A DNA stretch of 64,000 bases from Pontibacter mangrovi (GCF_006385705.1 NZ_VFRQ01000005.1:186001-250000); one strand, 5' to 3'. Shown: positions 30,448-39,364, counted from the stretch's first letter. Notes: a model not told the origin generated them from the sequence alone. Made by a program: numbers and translations.

Positions 30448-31073
30448 GTACCCAGGTAAAAGAAAGACCAATCCTGTTCAGCACTGAAATGGTGCAGGCT
30501 ATACTGGAAGGGCGCAAAACCCAGACCAGGAGGATTTTAAAGAAGGACTCTGCTGAGGCATTAGATAGGCAGGATAAACAAAATCAGGAGGCCATGATAA
30601 GTATAGCCTCTCAACTTTGCCCTTACGGTAAACCAGGTGACCGGCTTTGGGTGAGAGAGACTTTATACTTTGATACCTGTGGCAATGAATGGTGCTATCA
30701 AGCTGATAATTCACCAGTAACAACTGCTGATATTACCAGCAGCAGGAAAGCGATCCCTTCCATACATATGCCTAAAGCTGCATGCCGACTTCTGCTGGAG
30801 ATAACCAACATCAGAGTAGAGCGCCTGAAGGAGATCAGCCAAGAGGATGCGAAAGCAGAAGGCCTCCGCCGTTTTGCAAAGTTCGGTATCGAAGAATGGG
30901 GTGGTGTAGAGCCACATCGAGAAGTTAAAAATCACTTCAGATGGTATGATAAGCCTATTGAGGCATTCAAGAACCTATGGGAGCACATTAATGGGCCTCT
31001 AAGCTGGAAGCAGAACCCTTGGGTATGGGTGCTAGAATTTAAGGTTGTGGATGGGAAGGAGGTGGAGCTATGA
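30444..31073 (+). CDS. ASCH/PUA-like phage protein
   Basis: A 209-residue protein whose opening, RPILFSTEMVQAILEGRKTQTRR, followed by GDRLWVRET and later NPWVWVLEF, is the pattern of a phage family with an ASCH (PUA-like, nucleic-acid-binding) fold, often labelled morphogenetic protein without experimental support. Probably binds RNA or modified nucleotides. Tight overlaps on both sides place it in the early operon. Confidence 0.72.
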   Translation: MSTQVKERPILFSTEMVQAILEGRKTQTRRILKKDSAEALDRQDKQNQEAMISIASQLCPYGKPGDRLWVRETLYFDTCGNEWCYQADNSPVTTADITSSRKAIPSIHMPKAACRLLLEITNIRVERLKEISQEDAKAEGLRRFAKFGIEEWGGVEPHREVKNHFRWYDKPIEAFKNLWEHINGPLSWKQNPWVWVLEFKVVDGKEVEL

Positions 31074-31252
31074 CGGATTGGCAAAAGTATAACCAGCTGA
31101 AAGCGGCAGTAAAGGAAATGCGAGCTGCTCAGAACAACTACTACTCCAGGGGCAGAACACACGAGCTCTTGAAGGTGGCCAAAGCCAAAGAAGCTGAGGT
31201 GGACAAGCTGATCAGCGACGAACACAAAAATCAGATGAGCTTATGGAGATGA
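31070..31252 (+). CDS. Hypothetical phage protein
   Basis: A 60-residue charged helical protein (MTDWQKYNQLKAAVKEMR...). 4-bp overlap with the preceding gene. No family recognised. Confidence 0.55.
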   Translation: MTDWQKYNQLKAAVKEMRAAQNNYYSRGRTHELLKVAKAKEAEVDKLISDEHKNQMSLWR

Positions 31253-31488
31253 GAAACACAACGGCCCTGGTATGTACCCAGGGCCACTATGATCTACTCA
31301 ACAGCATGACCAGAGAGAACATGCACTTTGACACAGTTTGGTGCGAAACCGAAGAGGATGCAAAGTTTGAACTGATGGTGGCCAGGCGCTTCGGCTGGCT
31401 GCTCCACCGGCGCATCAAGAAATCTTGGAGCTGGAAGCGGTTCAGGTTTATGTACAGATTTGAAATAAAGAAGCCGATAAAGAAATAG
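31243..31488 (+). CDS. Hypothetical phage protein
   Basis: An 81-residue basic protein (LLHRRIKKSWSWKRFRFMYRF). Start may be 31243 or 31249, both overlapping the preceding stop. It directly precedes the DNA methyltransferase gene (3 bp). Family not recognised. Confidence 0.55.
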   Translation: MEMRNTTALVCTQGHYDLLNSMTRENMHFDTVWCETEEDAKFELMVARRFGWLLHRRIKKSWSWKRFRFMYRFEIKKPIKK

Positions 31489-31491
31489 CAA

Positions 31492-33096
31492 ATGATTACT
31501 CTTACTGATATGTTTTGTGGTTGTGGTGGTAGCTCAGAAGGTGCGGCCTCTGTGAATGGAGTACAGGTTAAACTGGCTCTGAACCATTGGAGGCTCGCTG
31601 TAGAAAGCCACAACACCAACCACCCCGACACTGATCATGACTGTGCGGATATATCCGAGACACATCCCGCCCGTTATGGCAGAACCGATGGCTTGATAGC
31701 CTCACCCGAATGCACTAACCATTCCCTGGCTAAAGGCCAGCGTAGAAAGAACCTTAACCAAGGGGACTTTTTTCAGCAGAAGATGATAGATCCGGGAGCT
31801 GTGCGAAGCAGGGCCACTATGTGGGATGTGGTACGATTTGCTGAAGTACACCGTTATGAGTTCATCATAACTGAAAATGTCGTAGATGTACGTGATTGGG
31901 AGCTTTGGACTCCATGGCTGAAGGCAATGCATGCTTTAGGGTACAACCATAAATGCGTGTACCTGAATGCTATGTTTGCCCACGGCGAAGGTATTACCGG
32001 TTATGCACCTCAATCCAGAGATCGGATCTATATCGTTTTCTGGAAGAAGGGCAACCCGGCGCCTGATCTTGATATCAGGCCGAAAGCACCATGCTCCCAG
32101 TGTGGCATAACTGAGGCGGTGCAATGCTTTAAACCAGGAGCAAGTAAGAAAGCAAGGTATAAGCTGCAATATATTTACAGGTGTTGGCAGTGTGCTTCTG
32201 AAGTAACACCATTTTACTTTGGAGCCATTAATGCATTGGATCTTACCCTGCCAATGGTCCGCATCAAAGATCGGGAGGAGCATGGGCTGCGTCCCCTGAA
32301 GGCCAAGACAATAGCCCGTATCGAGTATGGTATCAAAAAGTATGGTCTGAAGCCGCTGCTGTTGGATCAGAGAAATGCATCCGGTGGCATTGCTGCTAGA
32401 ATCCGTTCCGCTGCGGATGATGTGCTGAATACGCAGAGCACTGGATTTAGCTCTTATATGTTTTCGCCATTTCATTTTGATATAACACAGGCAAACTCCA
32501 AAGGAGACAAAACAAGAGGTCTGCTTGATGTTATCCATACTCAAATGACCAAAGCTCAAACAGCATTAGTAGCTCCTCCTGGTTTTATGCCTGTACTTCA
32601 TGGTACTAGCAAGGTGCAAAGCTTTGCAGATCCGCTCGGATGTGTTACAGCTGGAGGCATCAACCACAGTGTTTTGTTGAGCCCTGCTGCAGTTCTAACA
32701 ATGAGAGGAGCAAGAACACTTGAGGATCTGAGCAAGCCTTTGCCTACGCAAGTAGCGGCCGGCATTCAGAATTGGCTAGTTTCATCGCAGCCATTCATCA
32801 CCAGCAACTATAGCAGTAACCAAGCGTCATTAGCGACAGATGCTCTTCCTACTATGGTTTGTAAAGACATGCATGCGCTAGTTGAAACCCATGGTCAGGT
32901 AAATGTGGAAGATTGCTATTTTCGAATGCTGCAGCCGACAGAGACAGCCAAAGCACAAGGTTTCCCGGATCACTATGTAATCTTAGGTAATAAGGAGCAA
33001 CGGCAAAAGCAGATTGGGAATGCTAACCCTCCTCCAACGATGGAGCTGCTGGTGCAGAGATGCAAAGCAAGCTTAGAAAAGCATGCATGGGTATAA
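31492..33096 (+). CDS. DNA cytosine-C5 methyltransferase with SPEC active site and zinc ribbon
   Basis: A 534-residue C5-methyltransferase. Motif I is DMFCGCGGSSEG (residues 6-17), motif IV is SPECTNHS with catalytic Cys74 in place of the usual PCQ context, motif VI is ENV (128-130), motif VIII QSRDR (174-178), motif X QIGNANPPP near the end. A four-cysteine ribbon (Cys201, 204, 231, 234) is inserted after motif VIII, in the region before target recognition. It would methylate cytosine in phage DNA, protecting it from restriction or preparing it for further modification. No matching restriction gene is nearby. Last gene of the early operon. Confidence 0.88.
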   Translation: MITLTDMFCGCGGSSEGAASVNGVQVKLALNHWRLAVESHNTNHPDTDHDCADISETHPARYGRTDGLIASPECTNHSLAKGQRRKNLNQGDFFQQKMIDPGAVRSRATMWDVVRFAEVHRYEFIITENVVDVRDWELWTPWLKAMHALGYNHKCVYLNAMFAHGEGITGYAPQSRDRIYIVFWKKGNPAPDLDIRPKAPCSQCGITEAVQCFKPGASKKARYKLQYIYRCWQCASEVTPFYFGAINALDLTLPMVRIKDREEHGLRPLKAKTIARIEYGIKKYGLKPLLLDQRNASGGIAARIRSAADDVLNTQSTGFSSYMFSPFHFDITQANSKGDKTRGLLDVIHTQMTKAQTALVAPPGFMPVLHGTSKVQSFADPLGCVTAGGINHSVLLSPAAVLTMRGARTLEDLSKPLPTQVAAGIQNWLVSSQPFITSNYSSNQASLATDALPTMVCKDMHALVETHGQVNVEDCYFRMLQPTETAKAQGFPDHYVILGNKEQRQKQIGNANPPPTMELLVQRCKASLEKHAWV

Positions 33097-33103
33097 CATT
33101 ACT

Positions 33104-33137
33104 AAAGCCAAAGCTTATTTAAGTTTTGGCTTTTTTT
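33104..33137 (+). terminator. Terminator after the methyltransferase
   Basis: AAAGCCAAA (33104-33112) pairs with TTTGGCTTT (33125-33133), followed by more T's. It ends the early operon. Confidence 0.82.
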
Positions 33138-33149
33138 CTGAAATAACCC

Positions 33150-33184
33150 GTCCGACTATTTAAGCTTTTGGCACAATACCTTTA
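33150..33184 (+). promoter_or_regulatory. Class A promoter-like site (GTCCG, 27 bp, TACCTTTA)
   Basis: GTCCG at 33150 and TACCTTTA at 33177-33184 (one mismatch to TAnnTTTG), 22 nt before the ATG of the small lipoprotein at 33207. One of eight sites with identical spacing. Confidence 0.55.
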
Positions 33185-33206
33185 AGCTTCATTAAAGCCA
33201 GAGGTC

Positions 33207-33353
33207 ATGAGGAAATTACTATGTGCTACTTTGCTGCTGATCAGCATGGCAGCATGCCAATCCAGGTGCCCAGCCTATAGCGGTTACAATACCGCAAAGC
33301 CACTCTACAAACCTACTTTCAAGAAAGATTTCGGCAAGCTGAGGCACTATTAG
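33207..33353 (+). CDS. Small phage lipoprotein B (48 residues)
   Basis: MRKLLCATLLLISMAAC gives a lipoprotein signal with Cys17, then CPAYSGYNTAKPLYKPTF. Same length and same C-x-A-Y...P-L-x-K-P-T-F pattern as the lipoprotein at 30070, so they are paralogues. It stands alone between a class A promoter-like site and a terminator, a single-gene unit. Confidence 0.68.
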   Translation: MRKLLCATLLLISMAACQSRCPAYSGYNTAKPLYKPTFKKDFGKLRHY

Positions 33354-33359
33354 CGGGAG

Positions 33360-33392
33360 GGCAGCGGTGCAATTTTGTGCCGCTGCCTTTTT
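33360..33392 (+). terminator. Terminator after lipoprotein B
   Basis: GGCAGCGG (33360-33367) pairs with CCGCTGCC (33380-33387), then five T's. Confidence 0.85.
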
Positions 33393-33492
33393 CTGTATTA
33401 CGAGTGCGAGAGAATTGCACTTTTTTCGCCATCTGTTTTGAATGTTTTCCGGAAAAATATGTTTAAATTCAAATATTAAATCTTCCACGTAC

Positions 33493-33978
33493 ATGCAGAA
33501 ATCTGTAGTTATCTCCATCCCCGTACCAAAGCACGTTAAACAGTTTATGCTCGCAGAATTTGGACCTGAAGAACCTCTCAGAGTCCACCAAAATCAGTTT
33601 ATGGGCAATGCTGTCAAACTGGTGCTTATCAAGAACCCTTATCGTATCAACCGCCAGAAGCTTGCCCCTGTGAGGCAGGAGCATGTGAAAATCGTATTGC
33701 CTACATCTCTTAAGCATTACACTATTTCCGAAGAACGTTTACAGCACCTGGGGCAGTTTTTCCAGAAATTCTTCACGCAGCAAATGTTTCAGTTCATTAA
33801 AGGGGCTGTGCATTACACCCAAAACGAGACGGATGCGGTAAGATCCTTCTGCCGTGTCTACAACATCGACCCGGACTCGTACGATGACGAAACCGCCAGA
33901 AAAGCGTGGCGCGACTACAAAAACAAGGTATTTGAAGCCAACACAAGCCTGTTAGAACTATCAGGCAACGAGAGCTGA
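33493..33978 (+). CDS. Hypothetical phage protein, candidate late regulator
   Basis: A 161-residue protein starting MQKSVVISIPVPKHVKQFM, with a basic middle (KNPYRINRQKLAPVRQEHVK) and a helical C-terminal half. No family recognised. It lies alone between a terminator and the first late-type site, which is where a late transcription activator could sit; that is a guess from position. Start at 33493 rather than 33442 because the upstream residues look non-coding. Confidence 0.58.
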   Translation: MQKSVVISIPVPKHVKQFMLAEFGPEEPLRVHQNQFMGNAVKLVLIKNPYRINRQKLAPVRQEHVKIVLPTSLKHYTISEERLQHLGQFFQKFFTQQMFQFIKGAVHYTQNETDAVRSFCRVYNIDPDSYDDETARKAWRDYKNKVFEANTSLLELSGNES

Positions 33979-33985
33979 TAAATAC

Positions 33986-34020
33986 GTCCTTAATCTTCCA
34001 GCCTGCAGGATGTTTCTTTG
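33986..34020 (+). promoter_or_regulatory. Class A promoter-like site (GTCCT, 27 bp, TTTCTTTG)
   Basis: GTCCT at 33986 and TTTCTTTG at 34013-34020 (one mismatch to TAnnTTTG), 21 nt before the ATG at 34042. It would drive the tail-protein operon. Confidence 0.6.
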
Positions 34021-34041
34021 TGCTGTAACATACAGTATACA

Positions 34042-34512
34042 ATGAACAACCTGCAGGACTTTCCTTCCTTTATCAACTATTTTCGGCAGCTTCAGGCCGA
34101 AAAGAAAGGGCTGAACAGCTTTGTGCATGGCGGCATTAACCGCATGGCCAGCCTGGACAGAAGCACCACTACCTATCCGGTGCTCTGGCTCGAAACCCCA
34201 TCCTTCACGCCTTCCGAGAACGGAGCCGACAATGTTACCGGCACCTGGTCTGCCGCCATTGTGGTGCTGGATCATACCGGCGACATGGATTATGCCGAAG
34301 AAGACCAGGCATGGGCTGATACCCTAAAGATGCTCAACTCCCTGCTGTCCCGCATCAAGCGCGACAACCGCGGCTTTGCGCTCTCCAAAAGAGCCGTGGA
34401 GCCGGTTAGCCCTATGTTCGTTACCGATCTGGTAGGCTGGCGCTATGAGTTTGAGATAGAGGACTACCTGGACCTGTGTTATAAACCTGAAGAGTGGGAG
34501 GGGGCTGAGTAA
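34042..34512 (+). CDS. Phage structural protein, tail-completion-like
   Basis: A 156-residue protein (MNNLQDFPSFINYFRQLQAEK...). Its size, alternating strands and position at the head of a tail operon resemble tail-completion or minor tail proteins of Bacteroidota phages, but I cannot name the family. ATG 34042 is preferred to 34018 because the latter would overlap the promoter-like box. Its end overlaps the next start by 1 bp. Confidence 0.5.
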   Translation: MNNLQDFPSFINYFRQLQAEKKGLNSFVHGGINRMASLDRSTTTYPVLWLETPSFTPSENGADNVTGTWSAAIVVLDHTGDMDYAEEDQAWADTLKMLNSLLSRIKRDNRGFALSKRAVEPVSPMFVTDLVGWRYEFEIEDYLDLCYKPEEWEGAE

Positions 34513-36206
34513 TGTCTTTAATTAACCTAAAAACCAGGTACACCCGCGTAGTAGTAACCTCAACAGGTGGCGAGTACCGTGAAGAGTTCTGGAATTTTAA
34601 CACAGCTACACTACTTGTTGAAAAGACAACTAATGAGGGTGTGCCTTATGATGATCCGCCGCCTGTTGACACCTCCATGCCAACGGATCAGGAGTTCTAT
34701 CATAACTGCGAGGGCACAACCAGAGTAGGCTACTTTCATGACGGTAACGGAGGTTTTACCACTGTAGAAACTGCCAACAGTGCGGAGTGCGGCTACGTGG
34801 TACCAGCTGGCACTTTCATCCGTAACGACTGTAACGGCGTGAACCTGCAGCAGGTACTGGCCGATGGCAGCGGAGGCGAGATGTGGGGTGATGTGGTGGA
34901 GTACAACAGCGCCAGCTGCGGCTACACACCGCCCTGCGACCTGGTGCCACAGCCACCGGTGGTTAATGGCTACAGCGTGCAGCTGGCAGCCACCACCTCT
35001 TTCCCGCCTGTGCTTTACAGTGTAAACGGCGGCGAATTTAAGGAGCAGAGCCTGTATGAGGGCTTGGAGCCAGGCAACTATACCGTAGATTACAAAGATG
35101 CCAGCCCGAGAGCCTGTACCGCACAAAACACCTTTGAGGTGGTGCCGATCGTGGACAAGCTATACTATAGCCGCAACCCATTCTGGTACCAGGTAGCCGC
35201 GGAGCCAGGGGCAGAGGTGGAGTTGGAACTGCTGGCCGAAAGTGAGCACTACAAGCAGGATTTTCAGGTAGTATTACCACAAAGCAAGGTGGCCACAGCC
35301 GATGGCTTTTGCCATTTCAGGTTGGATAACATCCTGAGCCGGCTGCTGAAGGCAGAGCCGCCAGTAGGCTCAGTTACCTATGCCTGCAAAAAGAATGTGC
35401 TCAACTACTATGTGCGCTACCGCATCAATGGTGGCGAGTGGCAGATCAGCTATACCAGCACAGTGCTCCTGGGTGGCATGCCGCTCGAAAACCAGCTTTC
35501 GCCTTTCGGCCATTTCCTCACCTCGCACGAGCGCCTGAAGACCATCAACAAAGCCCAGCCCGAGTACCTGTACTGGATCAGCGACGGCACCCATGGCCAG
35601 GTGCAGATCAGGCGTGGTACCTGGCTAAAAGGCGTAAGCGAACCGGCCTATACTTATGAGGTGGTGAGCGTTAAGAAGCACGAACTGCTGTGCATACCCG
35701 CCTTTGAGCCAATAGCTGAAGGAGTAGATAAAGTAGATGTTACGGTGCTCTCTCCTGAGTTCGTGGAGATCACCGAAAGCATGGTTTACAAGATTGCTCC
35801 GGACGTGGCAACAGATGAACGGTTCTTCCTTTTCTATAACAGTTGGGGCGGACTTGATACCCTGCGCTGCACAGGTGAGCGTGAAGATAGCCTGGATGCC
35901 AAAGAGGAAATGGGCGAGGTGGACGTGCAGCCAGGCTTTATGCCTAACCAGGGCCAGCGCTTTGTTTTCTCTTCCGATCTGCAGCGCAAGATAAAGCAGA
36001 GTACCGGCCCAAATCCTGACTGGCGCCAGGAGTACCTGCAGGACTTCGTTATTTCGCCTGCCAGGTACGAGTGGTACCGGAATCAGATGCTGCCGATTGT
36101 TCTCTCCAGAAGAGGGCTTTTAAACAGCTCCCGCAAAGGGAGGCAGGGTTATACTTTTGAATACGATTACGCTTTTGACCTGACAGGCTATGCAAAATCT
36201 TATTGA
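34512..36206 (+). CDS. Large tail/virion-associated protein
   Basis: A 564-residue protein. N-terminal third (residues 1-160) is Cys/Gly-rich with repeats of the type 'NSAxCGY' (twice), the middle has an SprB-like beta-repeat (VLYSVNGGEFKEQSLYEGLEPGNYTV) as found in Bacteroidota adhesins, and the rest is beta-rich. Probably a tail-tip or adhesion component. It overlaps its downstream neighbour by 17 bp. Confidence 0.55.
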   Translation: MSLINLKTRYTRVVVTSTGGEYREEFWNFNTATLLVEKTTNEGVPYDDPPPVDTSMPTDQEFYHNCEGTTRVGYFHDGNGGFTTVETANSAECGYVVPAGTFIRNDCNGVNLQQVLADGSGGEMWGDVVEYNSASCGYTPPCDLVPQPPVVNGYSVQLAATTSFPPVLYSVNGGEFKEQSLYEGLEPGNYTVDYKDASPRACTAQNTFEVVPIVDKLYYSRNPFWYQVAAEPGAEVELELLAESEHYKQDFQVVLPQSKVATADGFCHFRLDNILSRLLKAEPPVGSVTYACKKNVLNYYVRYRINGGEWQISYTSTVLLGGMPLENQLSPFGHFLTSHERLKTINKAQPEYLYWISDGTHGQVQIRRGTWLKGVSEPAYTYEVVSVKKHELLCIPAFEPIAEGVDKVDVTVLSPEFVEITESMVYKIAPDVATDERFFLFYNSWGGLDTLRCTGEREDSLDAKEEMGEVDVQPGFMPNQGQRFVFSSDLQRKIKQSTGPNPDWRQEYLQDFVISPARYEWYRNQMLPIVLSRRGLLNSSRKGRQGYTFEYDYAFDLTGYAKSY

Positions 36207-38025
36207 GATGGAGGTAGAGGGGAAGCCGGTGGTGCTTAACCCCGGTACCTCGCTTTCCTTTGAGTGGAACAACCCGTTGTTTGCCCAGGAGGTGATACCA
36301 GGCAGCTTCTCGCTGCCTTTTACCATACCCGCAGCGCCCAACGGCCAAGTGTTCGGTTTTCCGGAGATCGTGGCCAATACCAAGGACAGCAGGCGCGAAT
36401 GGCCCTGTACGGTTTACTGCGAGGGAGAGCAGATTAATGGTATTCTGAAGCTCCGGAAAGTTACCGAACAAACCTACACGGCCAATGTGCAGATTGGCTT
36501 CTCAGCTTTTGGAGAGCTGATAAAAAACAAGTCTATCCGTGATTTTGGGTATGGCGGTGAGCGCGTGATGGGGGAGGATCTTACCCAGGTGCTTAACCAC
36601 ATGCAGGACACGGCCAAGAGGCCGGCTGACTTTGACTATGTGTTCGCTCCGGTGCATAACCCCTCGCTGTACGGCGATAAGAACACCCAGTACCGCGGCT
36701 ATGTGAACTACTATAACATGCAGGATTATCAGGCCGTGGCACCTGGTGGCAGCACCTTGGAGTGGTATGACAGTGAAGGCAACCCGGTCTACCACTATTT
36801 TGCCTATAACTTAGGGTTTAGTGTGATGGGCAGCTCAGGTTCTACGGCAAATGCCATCAGCCCTTTCCCGAAGCTGAAGTATGTGTTGGAGCAGGTAGTG
36901 GCAGAGCTGGGTGTGCAGTTTCAGGAAGACTTCTTTGATGAGGAGCTGAGCCAGCTCTACATCCTGAGCAATACGGTGCTGGACAGGCTTACAACTGCCG
37001 GTGGTCTGGAAGGGTTTACCGTCAACAACTCTTACCGCTACAGCTTTCACATGAAAGACCAGTTGCCTAACCTGACCTTCTCGCAGCTCCTGCAGGCGCT
37101 AAAAGATACGTTTGGGCTCTCGGTGCAAGTAGGATTGGATAAAACGGTTTCCATACGCAAGCTGCGTGATCTGTTGGAGCAGAACGATTACCAGGACCTT
37201 ACGCCCTATGTCTCACCTGGAGTGGAAATGCCGATTGAAGAAAGGCAGGGCTTGACACTGCGCTATAAACTGGATGATGATGTGAGCAGTGAGCGCGTGC
37301 AGGATCTTCCGGAAGGGCACCGCCTCCTTGATCCGGTGGAGACACCTGCAGATCTGCAGGCTTTGAACTATACCGGCCCAACCCCGGAGCATAACGATGT
37401 ACGCTATGTGCGTTCAGAGAAGGCTTACTACCGTTACAGCCTCATGGAAGAACCGATAGGATGGGGTTTCCTAACAGAGGATTATATGCCGTTGCTGGTG
37501 AACGGCGGCGGCGATGATTTGGAGCAGGGCATTGCGCTAACGCTGGATAGTAACCAGGTGCTGGTGTACGACACAAACAATCCTGCCTCTAACGAAACAA
37601 TGAAGATGCCCTCATTTGGAGTGGAAGGCTATTCGGCGCCCTTCGGCGTATTCAACGTGCCGCAGTCGTTGCGGCTTGCCTTCTACAGAGGGTATCAGCC
37701 GATAAAGGAGCAGAAGGAGAACAGGTTGTACCCATTGCTCAGTGGAGATAACTACAATGCCAGGGGAGAACAGATAGGGCAGTACAGCCTGAAGCTGGAT
37801 GGGGAGCATGGCACCTATGCCACCTTTCTGCAGTCGTGGATGGAGTTGCAGGCGAACCCTAAGCCAGTGATCAGGCAGCTGTACCTGAACATGCCTGCCC
37901 TAAAGAAGATCGACTTCAACAGGAAAGTGAACATCGATGGCAACAGGTTTCTGATCAAGAAACTCAAGTTCAGTCTTCCGCTACGTAAAGCGGTGACTGC
38001 AGAGCTGATTCAGGTCAAAAAATAA
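36190..38025 (+). CDS. Large tail protein (baseplate/hub-like)
   Basis: A 611-residue protein opening MQNLIEMEVEGKPVVLNPGTSL. Its N-terminal block (FEWNNPLFAQEVIPGSFSLPF) recurs in Bacteroidota phage tail proteins of unknown detail. Co-directional overlap with the previous gene suggests they work together in the tail tip. No enzymatic motif seen. Confidence 0.52.
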   Translation: MQNLIEMEVEGKPVVLNPGTSLSFEWNNPLFAQEVIPGSFSLPFTIPAAPNGQVFGFPEIVANTKDSRREWPCTVYCEGEQINGILKLRKVTEQTYTANVQIGFSAFGELIKNKSIRDFGYGGERVMGEDLTQVLNHMQDTAKRPADFDYVFAPVHNPSLYGDKNTQYRGYVNYYNMQDYQAVAPGGSTLEWYDSEGNPVYHYFAYNLGFSVMGSSGSTANAISPFPKLKYVLEQVVAELGVQFQEDFFDEELSQLYILSNTVLDRLTTAGGLEGFTVNNSYRYSFHMKDQLPNLTFSQLLQALKDTFGLSVQVGLDKTVSIRKLRDLLEQNDYQDLTPYVSPGVEMPIEERQGLTLRYKLDDDVSSERVQDLPEGHRLLDPVETPADLQALNYTGPTPEHNDVRYVRSEKAYYRYSLMEEPIGWGFLTEDYMPLLVNGGGDDLEQGIALTLDSNQVLVYDTNNPASNETMKMPSFGVEGYSAPFGVFNVPQSLRLAFYRGYQPIKEQKENRLYPLLSGDNYNARGEQIGQYSLKLDGEHGTYATFLQSWMELQANPKPVIRQLYLNMPALKKIDFNRKVNIDGNRFLIKKLKFSLPLRKAVTAELIQVKK

Positions 38026-38026
38026 A

Positions 38027-38188
38027 TTTGCCACTTCCGTCCTGACTTTTGCCAGTTGCGTCCTGCAATTTGCCACTTCCGTCCGGAGGCACTGAAAAAG
38101 CACCTGAGAATGGGGTAAAAATAAATTTGCCACTTCCGTCCGGATATTTGCCAGTTGCGTCCTGCAATTTGCCACTTCCGTCCGGAAC
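38027..38188. repeat. 21-bp iteron array, two triplets
   Basis: Six copies of a 21-bp unit starting TTTGCCACTTCCGTCC or TTTGCCAGTTGCGTCC. Units start at 38027, 38048, 38069 and again at 38126, 38147, 38168; the order C-G-C variant is the same in both triplets and each triplet follows AAATAAA. All units carry CGTCC, the core of the class A promoter-like sites. The array ends 80 bp before the lysozyme promoter-like site. Short frames read through it on both strands are artefacts of the repeat. Confidence 0.9.
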
Positions 38189-38268
38189 CTCACCACAACC
38201 CGAGGCCGCTCAAACCATGATAGGTTTGGGCGGCCTCCATTTGTTTACGGCTCCCAAACCAGCTTACC

Positions 38269-38303
38269 GTCCTACCTGAGCCTCCTGCGTGGGTGTAAGT
38301 TTG
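38269..38303 (+). promoter_or_regulatory. Class A promoter-like site (GTCCT, 27 bp, TAAGTTTG)
   Basis: GTCCT at 38269 and TAAGTTTG at 38296-38303, an exact TAnnTTTG. It precedes the lysozyme ATG by 33 nt and lies just downstream of the iteron array. Confidence 0.68.
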
Positions 38304-38336
38304 AGCCTATTTCAACGAGAGATCAATTTACTATCC

Positions 38337-38810
38337 ATGAAACACCTACCCGTTAACCTGAAGGCCAGCGAGCGCATCTGCAACTTTATCAGAAGGCATG
38401 AGGCGTTTCGGGCCAAAGCCTATAAAGACCAGGCAGGCCTATGGACCATTGGCTACGGCCACCTGATCCTGAAAAATGAGAAGCACCTGCTGACAGCTTC
38501 TTTAACTGTGGCAGAGGCAGAAGCTATTTTCCAGCAGGACATAGCCAAGGCTGAGGCTGGCATGAAGCGCCTGTTTTATGCGCCCATGACACAGAACCAA
38601 TATGATGCCTTGCTTTCCCTGGTATATAACACCGGAGCAACCAAGCTGAAAGGCAGCGGACTTGTGACCAAGGTAAACAGCCAGGCCTCAGCAGACTTTA
38701 TCGGGCGCAGCTTCCTGGCATGGAACAAGACGCGCATCGATGGGCAGTTGCAGGTAAGCAATGGGCTGGATAAGCGCCGAAAGGCAGAGTGGGCCATATT
38801 CCTTAGCTAA
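38337..38810 (+). CDS. GH24 phage lysozyme (endolysin)
   Basis: A 157-residue T4-type lysozyme. The catalytic triad Glu22, Asp31 and Thr37 keeps the T4 spacing (E-8-D-5-T) within HEAFRAKAYKDQAGLWTIGYGH, and the substrate-cleft block MTQNQYDALLSLVYNTGATKL follows. No signal peptide, so it needs a holin, which lies 20 kb downstream at 58505. Start at 38337 suits the promoter and family. It overlaps the next start by 1 bp. Confidence 0.92.
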   Translation: MKHLPVNLKASERICNFIRRHEAFRAKAYKDQAGLWTIGYGHLILKNEKHLLTASLTVAEAEAIFQQDIAKAEAGMKRLFYAPMTQNQYDALLSLVYNTGATKLKGSGLVTKVNSQASADFIGRSFLAWNKTRIDGQLQVSNGLDKRRKAEWAIFLS

Positions 38811-39364
38811 TGGCGCTTCCGCTAAAGCACATCTACCCCGTTTGCGGCAGTAACCTTGGTGGCCTGAGTGTCATCAGGGTTATTCCTGTTGCCAACGTGG
38901 TTGCCATTCCTGATTCGATTGGCGGTATCATCCAACAGCCCTTACAGCTGCTGGATGATACCAACTATGCCGATATTTTCTTCCCGATCGGGGAGGGCAG
39001 CTATGAGGAGCCGCAGGCTGAGGACGAGCATGGCACTTTCTTCAAGCAGAAGCTAAAGACCTTTATCCCAAAGGACGGCCCTGAGTTCTACGACATTTAC
39101 GCTGCCCTCACCGGCATCAAGGCAATTGCCCTCTACCAGGACAATAACGGCTTTACAAAGGTGGTAGGCTCCAAAGACTTTCCATTGAGCTTCAGCACGG
39201 ATCTGAACACCGGAAGGCGCACCAGGGATACCAATGGTACTGATCTGGTGCTTTCGGGTGATTCGGACATTCGGGCACCTTTCTACTTGCATGCGGAGAT
39301 AATCCCGGACAACACACGCAAGCGCTTCAGCGCAGGCTTCACATTCGGTTTCAGAAGAACATAA
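38810..39364 (+). CDS. Tail-tube-like structural protein
   Basis: A 184-residue protein with VCGSNLGGLSVIRVIPV at the N-terminus and FKQKLKTFIPKDGPEFYDIY followed by IALYQDNNG and a final beta hairpin. Patterns in the same order occur in the protein at 46004, so both look like tail-tube-fold paralogues. Which one forms the tube cannot be settled here. Confidence 0.5.
   Translation: MALPLKHIYPVCGSNLGGLSVIRVIPVANVVAIPDSIGGIIQQPLQLLDDTNYADIFFPIGEGSYEEPQAEDEHGTFFKQKLKTFIPKDGPEFYDIYAALTGIKAIALYQDNNGFTKVVGSKDFPLSFSTDLNTGRRTRDTNGTDLVLSGDSDIRAPFYLHAEIIPDNTRKRFSAGFTFGFRRT

Noticed and set aside
38027..38188. Repeat array as a CRISPR
   Set aside because: Units are directly abutting 21-bp iterons with no unique spacers, and no cas genes are near.
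38049..38279. Short frames across the iterons on both strands
   Set aside because: Their repeated peptide strings come only from the DNA repeat, and no start signal fits.
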